Of a DNA stretch of 64,000 nt, positions 8,039 through 18,300 are shown piece by piece. Position numbers and translations under genes: made by a program. The notes beneath the pieces are model-generated. The model saw only the letters and a program-made list of their open reading frames with translations, did not search any database and had not been told where the DNA came from. The stretch's first letter is position 1, and each line of letters starts with the position of its first letter. The stretch comes from Rhizobium sp. R634 (GTDB lineage Bacteria; Pseudomonadota; Alphaproteobacteria; Rhizobiales; Rhizobiaceae): assembly GCF_002211305.1 (NCBI RefSeq), contig NZ_LOKW01000026.1, positions 124,001-188,000 on the forward strand, in the 5' to 3' direction.

Positions 8039-9304
8039 ATGAAACATATCACCCAGCTTCTCGCCGCAGCGGCCGTATCCTTGGCAATCGCGCTCCCCGC
8101 GCGTGCCGAGACGACGCTGACGGTTCACTACCCGATGCCGGGCTTTTTCAAGGACGTGATGGACACGATCTCGAAGAAGTTCATGGAAGAGAACCCCGAC
8201 ATCAAGATCCAGTTCGCCAGCCCCTCGGCAACCTATGAGGAAGGCATCCAGACGATCCTTCGCCAGGCCGGCACCAGCGAAATGCCCGACATCACCTTCA
8301 TCGGCCTGAACCGCCTGCGCATGCTCGACGAGCGCGACGTCGCCGTCGACCTCGGCCCGCTCGTCCAGAAGGACGGCAACATGGCCGAGCAGGGCTTCTC
8401 CGACACGATCCTCAAGCTCGCCCAGGTCAAGGGCAAGCAGGTCGGCCTCGCTTTCGCCACGTCCAACCCGATCATGTATTACAACGCCGATCTCGTGAAG
8501 GCAGCCGGCGGTAATCCCGACAATCCGCCGAAGACCTGGGATGAGGTCATCGCGCTCGGCGGCAAGATCAAGGCGCTCGGCAATGGCGTCGACGGCATCG
8601 ATTTCCGCTGGCAGGGCGACGACTGGATGTTTTCCGCGCTGCTCTTCGGCGCCGGCGGCAAGATGCTGAGCGACGATGAAAGCAAGGTCGCCTTCAACGG
8701 TCCGGAAGGCCAGAAGGCCGTCGAAGTTCTGCATCGTCTCGCCACCGAAGGCGGCATGCCCGTCTTCACCAAACCTGCCGGTGAGCAGGCCTTCGCGGCC
8801 GGCAAGGTCGGCTTCGAATTCCAGACGACGGGCGCGCTGCGCAACACGATCAAGAATGTCGGTGACAAGTTCGATCTGCGCACCGCCAAGATCCCGCTGA
8901 TCGATCCGGTGAACGGCCGCCTGCCGACGGGCGGCAACGCGGTCGTCATCCTGACGCACGACGCCGCCAAGCAGGACGCCGCCTGGAAGTTCGCCAAATT
9001 CGCCGCAGGCCCTTATGGCGCCTCGGTGGTCGTGCCGGGCACCGGTTATGTCCCGAACAACGAGCTTGCCGCCAAGTCGCCCGAATATCTCGGCGATTTC
9101 TACAAGCAGAACCCGCTGTTCCAGGCAGGCCTCAGCCAGATGCCGGTGATGATCCCCTGGTATGCTTTCCCGGGCTCCAACGGCGTCAAGGTCACGCAGA
9201 CGATCGTCGACAATCTCTCGCGCATCGTCGACCAGTCGGCCGATCCGAAGGAAGCGCTTGACGACGCGGCCGCCGATGTCGAGGGCATGCTGCCGCGCAG
9301 CTGA
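8039..9304 (+). CDS. extracellular solute-binding protein (sugar / glycerol-phosphate family 1)
   Basis: 421 residues with a cleavable signal peptide (MKHITQLLAAAAVSLAIALP, cut near ARA-ET) and AGGAG 10 bases before the ATG. The mature protein has the features of the MalE/UgpB cluster (TTLTVHYPMPGFFKDVMDTI, GNAVVILTHDAAKQDAAW, WYAFPGSNGVKVTQTIVDNL). It should deliver the substrate in the periplasm to the two permeases encoded upstream. The substrate cannot be read from the sequence. With an encoded phosphodiesterase, a phosphodiester or sugar phosphate is plausible. Confidence 0.9.
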   Translation: MKHITQLLAAAAVSLAIALPARAETTLTVHYPMPGFFKDVMDTISKKFMEENPDIKIQFASPSATYEEGIQTILRQAGTSEMPDITFIGLNRLRMLDERDVAVDLGPLVQKDGNMAEQGFSDTILKLAQVKGKQVGLAFATSNPIMYYNADLVKAAGGNPDNPPKTWDEVIALGGKIKALGNGVDGIDFRWQGDDWMFSALLFGAGGKMLSDDESKVAFNGPEGQKAVEVLHRLATEGGMPVFTKPAGEQAFAAGKVGFEFQTTGALRNTIKNVGDKFDLRTAKIPLIDPVNGRLPTGGNAVVILTHDAAKQDAAWKFAKFAAGPYGASVVVPGTGYVPNNELAAKSPEYLGDFYKQNPLFQAGLSQMPVMIPWYAFPGSNGVKVTQTIVDNLSRIVDQSADPKEALDDAAADVEGMLPRS

Positions 9305-9332
9305 TCGGCTTCCCCGCAGGCAACAGGATAGG

Positions 9333-9372
9333 GGCCGCCACGCCAAGCGCGTGGCGGCCTCTTCTTTTCCTG
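9333..9372 (+). terminator. Rho-independent terminator of the ABC operon
   Basis: GGCCGCCACGC (9333-9343) pairs with GCGTGGCGGCC (9349-9359) over a 5-base loop, followed by the T-rich TCTTCTTTTCC. It lies between the binding-protein gene and the convergent LacI gene. Confidence 0.8.
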
Positions 9373-9377
9373 GCTTT

Positions 9378-10346
9378 TCAGATGGCGCGCACCGTGCCGC
9401 CGCGGCGCAGCGTATAGGCGACATCGAGATGGCGGGCAGGGGCGGCATTCTCCGCCATGTCGAGGAGCAGCGAAGCGGCCGTCGCACCCATGCTGGCGTC
9501 GGGCATTTCGATCGTCGTCAGCGGCGGATCGATCAGCCGGCCGATGGCGATGCCGTCGAAGCCGGCGACCGAAACATCCCCGGGTACCAAAAGTCCCTCG
9601 CGTTTCAGTGCGCCGATGACGCCGAGCGCCAGCAGATCGTTGGAAGCGATGATCGCCGTCGGCGAAAGCGAGGTCATCACAGCACTGAGATCGAGTTGGT
9701 CATAACCGCCGACGAACGGGATCTGCACGGCATCGAGCGGTTGCAGCCCGCTTTCCGCCATGGCATCGAGATAACCCTTGTAGCGAAGGCGCGCGCGGTC
9801 GGAGGCGGCGAAATTGCCGGAAAGAAAGAGGATCCGACGATGGCCCATGCCGATCAGGAAAGTTGTGATTTCACGCCCTGCGCCCCGATTGTCGGCGGTC
9901 ACCGCCGCCGGAAACTGCGCTGTCGGCAGGTTGTGAAGGAGTACCGTCGGCGGCAGCCGGGCGAGCAGCGCCTCGCTGGTCGATGGATCGCAGACCGTGA
10001 GGATCAGCCCGGTCGGCCGGTCGTTGAGGAGTGCCGCGACGGCATCGGCCTCGCGCGCCGGATCGTAATTCGACTGGGCGATCAGCACGCCGTGGCCGGC
10101 CACCAGCATGCGGTTCTGGATGCTCGACAGCGACGAGGCAAAGACCGGGTTGGTGATGCTTGGGATCAGCACGCCGACCACTGGCCGCCGTCCGAGCCGG
10201 CCGGCGGAATGATAGCCGAGTTCGGCGGCGGCCCGGCGCACCTTGCGCACCATCAGATCGCTGGCGGGCCCGTTGCGGTTGAGAACGCGGCTTGCTGTCG
10301 CCAGCGAACAGCCTGCCCGGAAAGCGACCTGCTCCAATGTCGCCAT
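9378..10346 (-). CDS. LacI-family transcriptional regulator
   Basis: 322 residues from the ATG at 10346 (AGGAG upstream); a TTG further upstream (10379) would add 11 residues before the DNA-binding domain and is less likely. The N-terminal HTH reads MATLEQVAFRAGCSLATASR followed by VLNRNG. The periplasmic-binding-protein-like sensor domain follows (VGVLIPSITNPVFASSLSSI, DRPTGLILTVCDP, GRLIDPPLTTIEMP). It is convergent with the phosphodiesterase-ABC operon and is the probable specific regulator of it. The candidate operator is the inverted repeat near 4133-4151. Confidence 0.93.
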   Translation of the reverse strand: MATLEQVAFRAGCSLATASRVLNRNGPASDLMVRKVRRAAAELGYHSAGRLGRRPVVGVLIPSITNPVFASSLSSIQNRMLVAGHGVLIAQSNYDPAREADAVAALLNDRPTGLILTVCDPSTSEALLARLPPTVLLHNLPTAQFPAAVTADNRGAGREITTFLIGMGHRRILFLSGNFAASDRARLRYKGYLDAMAESGLQPLDAVQIPFVGGYDQLDLSAVMTSLSPTAIIASNDLLALGVIGALKREGLLVPGDVSVAGFDGIAIGRLIDPPLTTIEMPDASMGATAASLLLDMAENAAPARHLDVAYTLRRGGTVRAI

Positions 10347-10431
10347 CGAAAACGTCTCCTTGATAGCAGCAAGGCGCAATCCCTTAAGTGCTTTCGATGA
10401 CAGTGATCTGACAGCCCAGGCGGAGGTGCGG

Positions 10432-11112
10432 TCAGGAGCGGCGCTTGACCACGCGCATATTCATCAGCGAGCGGACGGTGAAGTCGTGGGTTTCGTAAAG
10501 CGAAATCGCCGATCTGTTTGCCGCGTAGGCGTGCAGATAGGCAGTATCGCCGCTTGACGCGATCTCGCCGGCGACGAAGCGGAAGAGCAGGGTGCCGAGG
10601 CCGCGTCCCTGGAAATCGGGATGGGTGCAGAGCCCGCTGAGCTCGATGAAGCCTGTCTGTCGCATCCGCTGCCCCGCCATCGCCACCAGGCGGCCTTCGC
10701 TTTTGATCCCCCAGAAGCTGCCAAGGCTCTGGGCTCGCAGCGTGAACGGCCCCGGTTTGGTCAATGTCGCCAAAGCCAGCATGTCGGCAGCATCGGCCTC
10801 TGTCAGCGGCTGAATGCGGGGGTCCGATATCTTTTCATGGAGTCGCGCCGCAACCATCTGGACGACCGATGCTTCCGTGGTGACGGAAAGGCCCGGCGGT
10901 ATTGCGATCGGTCCGGCCTCAACGAGAAACATGCTTTCATCTGGCGAGGGCAGATTCTCCAGGGCGCCGAGGCTCTCCGGCGTATCGTCGGCGGAGGCGG
11001 CGAAAGGGACGATTGAAGGCGGGTATCGCCGCGCGTGCCTATTGCCTTCGGCAAGATCCGCATGCGCGGTTTCCAGCGCGCTCCAGATCGGCCGGTCGAG
11101 AACATGCCTCAT
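10432..11112 (-). CDS. GNAT-family N-acetyltransferase
   Basis: 226 residues. The acetyl-CoA binding region of GNAT enzymes is in the C-terminal third: LSGLCTHPDFQGRGLGTLLF (motif A with the Q-x-x-G-x-G pattern) and LHAYAANRSAISLYETHDF (FR47-like motif B). The N-terminal 100 residues form a second, more divergent domain. The acceptor substrate is unknown. The start ATG overlaps the stop of the MarR gene (ATGA at 11109-11112), so the two are translationally coupled. Confidence 0.87.
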   Translation of the reverse strand: MRHVLDRPIWSALETAHADLAEGNRHARRYPPSIVPFAASADDTPESLGALENLPSPDESMFLVEAGPIAIPPGLSVTTEASVVQMVAARLHEKISDPRIQPLTEADAADMLALATLTKPGPFTLRAQSLGSFWGIKSEGRLVAMAGQRMRQTGFIELSGLCTHPDFQGRGLGTLLFRFVAGEIASSGDTAYLHAYAANRSAISLYETHDFTVRSLMNMRVVKRRS

Positions 11113-11600
11113 CCTATTTCCTCCTTGGCCGCGCCGCGAAACTTGAGCGGCGCCTGTGCAAGCCGGTCCTCGATGGCTGCGAGCTGTTCGAGGATCGGCC
11201 CGTCGAGATTGCCGCAGAGATCCGCAACGGCTGCCGTGACACGCGGCCAGACCGATCTCTTGGCATCGTCGACCAGTTCCTGTCCTTTCTCAGTCAGCGA
11301 GACCAGCCTGCGGCGCTGATCATCCGGTGCCGGCTGCATATCGACGAAGCCAAGTTCGAGAAGCTGGCCCGTGGTACGGGTTGCGCCGGGTTGGGTGATG
11401 CCCACCGCCTGCGCAAGTTCGCCGATCGTCAGCGGCCCGGCGCGGTCGATCGCGGCGAGAAACGGAAACTGGCCCGCTTGGATGCCGAGACTGGCTGCAT
11501 CGATGATCTGCTGCGTATCGGCCTGCAGCCTCTCGCCGATCCGCCGCAGGCGGCTGCCCATGCACAGAAATCCGAGCGCCCGGACCACATCCTCGACCAT
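11109..11600 (-). CDS. MarR-family transcriptional regulator
   Basis: 163 residues; ATG at 11600 with GGAGG upstream. The winged helix region reads PLTIGELAQAVGITQPGATR followed by TTGQLLELGFVDMQPAPDDQ, with the MarR wing D-x-R motif in DDQRRRLVSLTEKG. MarR proteins bind palindromes as dimers and are released by small ligands. A perfect 18-bp palindrome lies 26 bases upstream of the start codon. It forms an operon with the GNAT gene; the MFS gene lies upstream on the same strand and may share regulation. Confidence 0.9.
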   Translation of the reverse strand: MVEDVVRALGFLCMGSRLRRIGERLQADTQQIIDAASLGIQAGQFPFLAAIDRAGPLTIGELAQAVGITQPGATRTTGQLLELGFVDMQPAPDDQRRRLVSLTEKGQELVDDAKRSVWPRVTAAVADLCGNLDGPILEQLAAIEDRLAQAPLKFRGAAKEEIG

Positions 11601-11625
11601 GGCGATCCTCCATTTGATTGGTTGT

Positions 11626-11643
11626 TATATAACGCGTTATATA
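11626..11643. promoter_or_regulatory. perfect 18-bp palindrome, probable MarR operator
   Basis: TATATAACGCGTTATATA is its own reverse complement and lies between the MFS gene and the MarR gene, 26 bases upstream of the MarR start. Length and AT-rich ends fit MarR dimer sites; autoregulation is the simplest reading. Confidence 0.75.
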
Positions 11644-11706
11644 TTGAGGGGCAATTCTTTGCAGGGCCGGAGCCAGGGGCAGGGTGGGGCGCGGCAAATG
11701 CCCTGA

Positions 11707-12873
11707 TCAGGGCCGCCGTCTCCGAACCACCAGCAAAACCGCCAACACAAAGCTGAGCAGGCCGAGGAAGGAGGGCAGGCCTTGATGCCCGATTGCCTGC
11801 ATCACCAGTCCCGCGGCGGGTGAGCCGACGATGCCGCCGATGCCCCATGCAAAAGCGAAAGCCGCGTTGCCGGCGATGAGCATCTGACCGGTGAAGCGTT
11901 CGCCGAGCTGTATCAACGACAGTGTGTAGATCCCGAAAGAAACGCCGCCCCAAATAAAAATCAGCGGCCAGACGAGCCATGTGTCGAAGGTGAGCGGCAG
12001 TAGAAGGCAGCAGTTCAGGCAAACCAGGACGCAGACCAGCATGGTCCGCGTCGAACCCGATTGTTCGGCAATGCGCCCGAGGAGGATCTGCAGCATGGCA
12101 TTGCCGGCGATGAAACAGGTGATGAGCGAAGCAATGCGCCCCTCGGCGCTGCCGAGTGCCGCACCATAGACCGCAAACAGCGAAAGCAGGATCTGCTCGA
12201 AGGCGGCGGCAGTGAAGACCGCAAACAGCAGGAGCGGCGCCTGCCTGAAGAAGCCGCCGACGGATGCTGCTTCGCCTTCCCAAGGCATATCCGGCAGGCG
12301 CCGGGAGACCGCGAGCACGACCAGGCCGCAGAGAAGGAATGCGGCAATGCCGATCAGAAAGGGCGGCCAACCCTCGGTGCCGACAAGGCGGAGCGACAGC
12401 GGACCGAGCGCGAAGCCCGCGGAAACGATCGATGAATAGAGGCCCATGATGCGGCCCCGACGTGGCGCCGGTGTGATGGAGATCAGCCAGGTTTCGCTGA
12501 CCACATAAAGTGGATTGGCAAAGAAACCGAGCAGGAGGCGCAGCGGTATCCAGATCAGGGCGTCCCTTGTGCAGGCAATTGCGACCAGGGCGAGGGCGGC
12601 GAGCATCGAACAGGCGATCGCCAGCCGCGTGCCGCCCAGGCGCCGCGAAAGCATCGGAATGAACGGTGCGGACAGGATGAAACCCAGCGGCGTCATCGCT
12701 GCCGATACGCCGATCAGGCTTGATGCCGTTCCCTGCCGCTCCAGGATGAAACTGAGCAACGGATAGGTCAGCCCCTGGGCAACGGCGAACACCGTCACGG
12801 TGGCGATGATCCCGGCCATGGCAGCCCATGCGATCCGTTCCTCTCTCGGTGATGTCATGCTTGCGGCAGTCAT
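11707..12873 (-). CDS. MFS transporter (YcaD-like, 12 helices)
   Basis: 388 residues; ATG at 12873 with GAGGAT upstream. Twelve hydrophobic segments are visible, with the MFS loop-2/3 motif SRRLGGTRLA and the mid motif PAPRRGRIMGLYSS, which resembles the YcaD/drug-resistance subgroup. No substrate can be deduced. The gene ends 63 bases upstream of the MarR operator palindrome on the same strand, so readthrough into marR-GNAT is possible. Confidence 0.87.
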   Translation of the reverse strand: MTAASMTSPREERIAWAAMAGIIATVTVFAVAQGLTYPLLSFILERQGTASSLIGVSAAMTPLGFILSAPFIPMLSRRLGGTRLAIACSMLAALALVAIACTRDALIWIPLRLLLGFFANPLYVVSETWLISITPAPRRGRIMGLYSSIVSAGFALGPLSLRLVGTEGWPPFLIGIAAFLLCGLVVLAVSRRLPDMPWEGEAASVGGFFRQAPLLLFAVFTAAAFEQILLSLFAVYGAALGSAEGRIASLITCFIAGNAMLQILLGRIAEQSGSTRTMLVCVLVCLNCCLLLPLTFDTWLVWPLIFIWGGVSFGIYTLSLIQLGERFTGQMLIAGNAAFAFAWGIGGIVGSPAAGLVMQAIGHQGLPSFLGLLSFVLAVLLVVRRRRP

Positions 12874-13010
12874 GCTGATATCCTCGGGATGCTAGGAGGG
12901 CAGAGCCTTCGACCTGCAGGAGTATGGATTTTGCCGGAGACAGGGGGTGGCGTAATTAAGCGCTCCCAAAAAGTTCTCAAAAACTTCCAAACGGACTATA
13001 GATTCGCTCT

Positions 13011-14519
13011 ATGCAGGGATCGCATTTTGCCTTTGGTCCGTTCGTGCTTGATCCGGATGCGGGGACGCTCCTTCGGAACGATGAGCCCGTTGCCGTCGGC
13101 CATCGCGGCATAAAGCTGCTCGCGGCGCTTGTCGAACGGCCTGGTGAAATTCTCGGCAAAGCGGAGCTGATGGATGCGGCTTGGCCGGGCATGGCGGTCG
13201 AGGAAGGCAATCTCACCGTCCAGATTGCGCAGCTGCGCAAACTGCTTGGTCCTGCCGTCGGCGGCGGCGACTGGATCACCACTGTTCCGCGCATCGGCTA
13301 CCGCTTTACGGGCGCCACACATCAGCACGCCGGCGCAAAGCGAAAAACTCTGCCGCTGCCGGACAAGCCGTCGATCGTCGTGCTGCCCTTCCTGAATATC
13401 AGCAACGATCCAGAGCAGGGATCCTTCGCGGACGGGCTGACGGAAGACCTGATCACCGATCTCTCCAGAGTGCCGGGTCTTTTCGTCATCGCCCGCAATT
13501 CGGCCTTTGCCTACAAGGGAAAGGCGATGGATGTGCGCGGGATCGCCGGGGAGCTTGGCGTGCGCTACCTGCTGGAAGGCAGTACAAGACGCGCCGCGGG
13601 GCGCGTCCGCATCAACGCCCAGCTGGTCGACGCGGTGAGCGGCGATCACCTATGGGCAGAACGCTTCGATCGCAGCCTGGACGATATCTTCGCCGTTCAG
13701 GACGAGGTGACGGCCAAGATCGTCGAGGCCTTGCTCGGCCGGCTGCGCGCACCGCCGCCGCGCAAACGGCCGAAAAGCCTCGAAGCCTACGATCTCTGCG
13801 TTCGGGCGCGCAAGCTGATGGATGATGCCCCGCAGGCCGCTCAGGAAGCGCATCTGATGCTGACGCGGGCGATTTCCCTGGACCCCGATTATGCCGAGGC
13901 CTATCGCTGGCTTGCCATGAACCACTGGATGGGATGGGTCCATAGCGGCGGACCGACGGATGCGACCCGACGCCTTGCGCTGGAATTGGCACGCAAGGCG
14001 GTGGCGATGGACCCCAACGACGCCGGCTGCCGCTGGGTTCTGGCCTACTTGCTTGCCTATGAGCGCAGCTTCGCCGAGGCGGATGTCGAATTCGCCCGGG
14101 CAATCGAACTCGACCCGAACGAAGCTGATACCTTCGCGGCACTATCCGACATCACCGTGTTGGCCGGGCGGGTCGAGGAGGCGCTTGAGCATATTCGCAA
14201 GGCTTTCCGGCTAAACCCGTTTCCGGCAAGCTGGTACTATCTGACCCTCGGCCAGGCGCAATATGCCGCCGGGCAATACGAAGCCGCTGTCGAAACGCTT
14301 CGCAGCGAAGAGACCTATCACACGAGCTCACGCCGCTTCCTGGCGGCAAGCCTCGCCCAACTCGGCCGGCTCGATGAAGCGCGCGCCGAGGCCGAGTTGT
14401 TCCTTGTCGCCAATCCGCAATTTTCGACGCGTCATTGGGCTGAGACGGAGCCATTCCGCGACGCCCGCACGCTCGACCATTTTGTCGATGGCTATAGCAA
14501 AGCCGGTCTTCCGGAATAG
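13011..14519 (+). CDS. CadC-like winged-helix regulator with TolB-like domain and TPR repeats
   Basis: 502 residues. Residues 1-100 form an OmpR/PhoB-type winged helix (FGPFVLDPDAGTLLRNDEPV, ending TTVPRIGYRFTG). Residues about 115-245 are the TolB-like domain often found next to it (PSIVVLPFLNISNDPEQGSF, DGLTEDLITDLSR, GVRYLLEGSTRR, DAVSGDHLWAERFDR). The rest carries TPR-type repeats (AISLDPDYAEAYRWLA, ARAIELDPNEADTFAALSD). Such one-component proteins are common in Rhizobiales, where some are annotated as adenylate cyclase regulators; ligand and targets are unknown. There is no membrane helix. No clear ribosome site precedes the ATG, so the start is less sure. Confidence 0.85.
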   Translation: MQGSHFAFGPFVLDPDAGTLLRNDEPVAVGHRGIKLLAALVERPGEILGKAELMDAAWPGMAVEEGNLTVQIAQLRKLLGPAVGGGDWITTVPRIGYRFTGATHQHAGAKRKTLPLPDKPSIVVLPFLNISNDPEQGSFADGLTEDLITDLSRVPGLFVIARNSAFAYKGKAMDVRGIAGELGVRYLLEGSTRRAAGRVRINAQLVDAVSGDHLWAERFDRSLDDIFAVQDEVTAKIVEALLGRLRAPPPRKRPKSLEAYDLCVRARKLMDDAPQAAQEAHLMLTRAISLDPDYAEAYRWLAMNHWMGWVHSGGPTDATRRLALELARKAVAMDPNDAGCRWVLAYLLAYERSFAEADVEFARAIELDPNEADTFAALSDITVLAGRVEEALEHIRKAFRLNPFPASWYYLTLGQAQYAAGQYEAAVETLRSEETYHTSSRRFLAASLAQLGRLDEARAEAELFLVANPQFSTRHWAETEPFRDARTLDHFVDGYSKAGLPE

Positions 14520-14548
14520 AATTCCGAGAGCGGCCCAGCAAACGATCG

Positions 14549-15235
14549 TCAGTGCCAGACCGCCATGTTCGACGCTGCCGACATCACCTCCCGAGGGGCG
14601 GGGGCGCCGAACATGTGGCGGCCTCCGTCGTCGACTTCGGTGAAGGACCACCGCACGACTCCATCGCGGTCAAGCAGGAATTCACCAACGAGCTGTCCTT
14701 CGCCGGTGGCGATCATCTGCCTGTCATCCTCGGTGAATTCATAGCCGTCCGCCCTATCGAGGTATTCCACCGCCGCCATCAGGTCCATGGGTGCTGGAAG
14801 CTCGCCGGGCATGTCGATGCGCGTCGACATCATCGTGCTCCTGCTGACTTTACGCGGCCAGTCATTCTCGGCCTCGGTCATCTGAAGCATCGGCAGGCCG
14901 AAGGCCTTGTGCGATACCCGTTCCGGGTCAGAGGCCGCCAGCAGATTGGGAAGCGGGTGGTAGCGGAAATAGAGGCGGGCGCGTTCGATGGGCGTATTGA
15001 CGACGGTCAGACTGTCGATGCCTTTCTCCTGCAACGCATCGGTAAGTTCGGCCATGGCGGCGATCTGCCGGCGGCAGAAGGGGCAATGCAATCCGCGGAA
15101 CAGGCCGACGAACACCGGCTTTTGGCCGCGGAAATCGTCGATGGCGATCTTGCCCTGGCGGGTGATCGCATCCAGCACCACGTTCGGCGCGCGATCTCCA
15201 GGCTGTAGTGGTCTATCGGCGTGGTTCTCCTGCAT
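14549..15235 (-). CDS. peroxiredoxin-like thiol protein (AhpC/TSA fold)
   Basis: 228 residues with GGAGG 8 bases before the ATG. The thioredoxin-fold core reads VGLFRGLHCPFCRRQIAAMA: a CxxC pair (CPFC) where typical peroxiredoxins have a single TxxC cysteine. It is followed by an approximately 90-residue C-terminal region (TEDDRQMIATGEGQLVGEFL, VVRWSFTEVDDGG) seen in the AhpC/TSA-like group of rhizobia. It probably reduces peroxides or disulfides in the cytoplasm; no signal peptide is present. The large cyclase gene lies directly upstream on the same strand, 73 bases away. Confidence 0.8.
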   Translation of the reverse strand: MQENHADRPLQPGDRAPNVVLDAITRQGKIAIDDFRGQKPVFVGLFRGLHCPFCRRQIAAMAELTDALQEKGIDSLTVVNTPIERARLYFRYHPLPNLLAASDPERVSHKAFGLPMLQMTEAENDWPRKVSRSTMMSTRIDMPGELPAPMDLMAAVEYLDRADGYEFTEDDRQMIATGEGQLVGEFLLDRDGVVRWSFTEVDDGGRHMFGAPAPREVMSAASNMAVWH

Positions 15236-15308
15236 TGTTCGTTCCTCCGTTTATCTGTCTGAATCGCTTGATCTAATCGATATCGAGCGAACCTCGCGGC
15301 GCGGGTGC

Positions 15309-18300
15309 TCAATCGAGAAACGGCAAGACGACGAGTGTGCCGGGGTCGAGGTTGTGGCGCATGCACACATCCTGTGCCAGCGTGAAATACCGTTCCGCCT
15401 CGTCCATATCGTCATGTTCGAGGCTCAGCGTCGCCAAGCCATCATAACACGGAAAGAGCAGTTGCGGCTCGTCAATTTCCTTCGCAACCTCAAGGGCTTC
15501 CTCGTAATACTTACGAGCTAGCTTCGGCTGCCCATGGCATTGATGAATCTGCCCGAGGACGATCAGCGGCACGGAGAGATGGTCGCGCTGATCGAGCGCC
15601 CGGTCGATCTCGGCGGCCTTCTCCGCTGCCGGCACGCCCTCGGCGGCGCAACGGTCGGTGAAGGTGCAGCAGGAAACCGCCAGATTGGCGAGAAGGCGCG
15701 CCTGGAAGCCGAGATCGCCAATACGGGTGGCAACCTCCAGTCCGCGCCGGCAGATCCTGATGGCGGTGGCCGGGTCGACGATCGTGTAGAGCACGCCGAG
15801 ATTGGAATAGGCGCGGCAGGCAGCACTTTGCAAATCGGCCTTTTCGGCGACGGAAAGGCTGCGCTCCACCTCCTGCACCGCCTCGCGGCGGCGTCCAAGC
15901 CGCGCAAAGGCAGCGCCCTTGGTGTTCAGCGCCTCCGCCATTGCCCGCGCGGTCTCCCGTCCAGCCTCGGTCGTTGCGTCGATCGGCAGCGTTTGCAGGC
16001 ATTGCAGCGCCTGCGTCGCCCATTCGGCGGCAGCGGCTTGATCCCCCATGCGGAAGGCCAGATGGCCGCGCTCCTGCAGGACATGTGCCCGCTCGACCGG
16101 CGCATCGATCGTTGCGATCATCGCTTCGGCTTCGGCGCAATGCGTCTCCGCCTGATCGCGGCGGCCTGCATCGAGGTGCAAGCGGCCGATCTTGCGCAAT
16201 ATCCTCGCCGCGGCGATCGGGTCGTCCTTGCTGCGGTGGATCGTCAGCGCGCGCTGATAGTGGTTCAGCGCTGCCTCGCGCAGGCCGGCGGGGCCGCAGA
16301 GATCGGCAAGACGCTCGAGCAGCGCCAATTGCTCCGGGGGCGCCTTCGCCTCGTCCGCGAAGGCTGCAAGCGCCTGACGATAGAGGCGCATTGCATCGTC
16401 ATTGGCGTAGGCCTTGCGCGCCAGATCGCCGGCCGCCATCAGATAGGCCGCCCCCTTGGCCTTTTCGGTGGTCAGGCTGAAGTGGTGGCCGAGCTGCGCC
16501 AGATGCTCGGGCCGGTCGGGCGCCTCACCATATTGACGCTCCAGAACCTGGCCGACCCGCCGATGAAGCTCCATGCGCCGCTGCTGCAGGAGATTGTGGT
16601 AGATGACGTCGTGCATCAGCGTCTGGCTGAAGCGATAGCCCCGTGACTGACCGGCACTGGGACCGCGAAGTTCCTCGACGATGTTGGCATCGCAGAGATA
16701 ATCCAGTGCGGCGTCGATGGCGGCCGGATCGGTTGCGACGGTGCGGAGTAGGGCGGTATCGAACTTCGGGCCGACGACTGCCGCCTCCTGAGCCAACCGT
16801 CTTATCTCCTGCGGCAGACGATCGACGCGGGCCAGCAGCAAGGCGTGCAGATTGACCGGAATATCGACATCCGTATCCTCGGCGGCAACATGCCAGCGCT
16901 GACCGTCATTGCGCAGCGTGCCCATGTCGATCAGCCCTCGAAGGAATTCTTCGATGAAAAGCGGATTGCCGCCGGCGCGCTCGAGGATGCGCCTGCGCAT
17001 GGCGACGGGCAGCTTGCTATGGCTTTCGCCGAAAAAGGCGGTAAGCAGCTTCTGCCCGTCGGCCGCAGCGAGCGGGCCGAGACGCTGTACGGTGACGCTG
17101 ACGCGATCGGAATTCAGCGGGTCGGTTTGCGATGTCGGCCGGTAGATCGCCAGCAGCATCAGCCGGCTGCGTTCCAGCCGGTCCATCATGAAGCGAAGCA
17201 CTTCCAGCGAGGCGGCGTCTGCCCAATGCAGATCCTCGATGACGAGCAGCAGCGGGCCTTGCGCCAGCCGCCGCTCAAAGACGGTGCGAACAGCATAGAA
17301 GATCTGCCGCCGCAACTGCTCCGGCTCGATGTACCGCAGCGTGCCATCGGGATCGCCGAGGCCGAGGACGTGCAGGAAGAGGGGCAAAAGTCCCTCGACG
17401 TCATCCTGGGTGAGGTCGAGCGCACGAAAGCCGGTCGCCAGCAATTGCCGCGTCCTGTCGGGATCGTCCCGCTCGCCGATGCCGTAGGCGCTGCGCACAA
17501 CGGCGGCGAGCGTACCATAGGATTGTTCGCCGAGGGGGGAGCAGGTAGCTTTGCGGATGGCGAGGCCCGCAAAGCGGCCGGTATCGCCGGCAATCGTCAC
17601 GAATTCGTTCGCCAGCCGCGATTTGCCGATGCCCGCTTCGCCGATCAAGCGGACAAGCTGCGCCGCGCCGCCGCAGGCGAGATCGAGGCATGCGAGCAGC
17701 CGCGTGAGTTCCGCGTCCCGTCCGATCATCGGCGCCTGAAGGCCGAAACTTTCGAGCCCGCGGGCTCTATGCGGCGCTTCCAGCAACCCTGTCAGCCGAT
17801 GGACGAGAACGTTACCGCTTTTGCCGCGCAGCGTCTGCGCGCCGAGACTGTCGAAGGCAAAGGCATGGCGGGTGAGGCGATAGGTCAGCGGCCCGACGAG
17901 GATATCGTTTTCGCCGGCCATGGACTGCAGCCGCTGTGCGGTATTAACCGTGTCGCCGGTCACGGAGTAGGACTTTGTGCTGACCGCGCCGAAGCCGCCG
18001 GTCACGACAGGGCCGCTGTTGACGCCGATATGCAGACGCAGCGGCACGCCGGCACGCGTATGCCAGCGATCGCCGACTTCGGTCGCTCGACGGATCATAT
18101 CGAGGGCGGCACTCAGCGCCCGGACTGGATCGTCCTCATGGGCAACCGGCGCACCGAACAGCGCCAGCAGCGCATCGCCGACGAACTTGTCGACGAAGCC
18201 GCCATAAGCCTCGACCGCCTGCGTCATCTCTTCGAACAATTCGTTCTGCAGCACCCGCATGACCTCGGGATCGATCTGCTCGCTCAGCGTCGTGAAGCCG

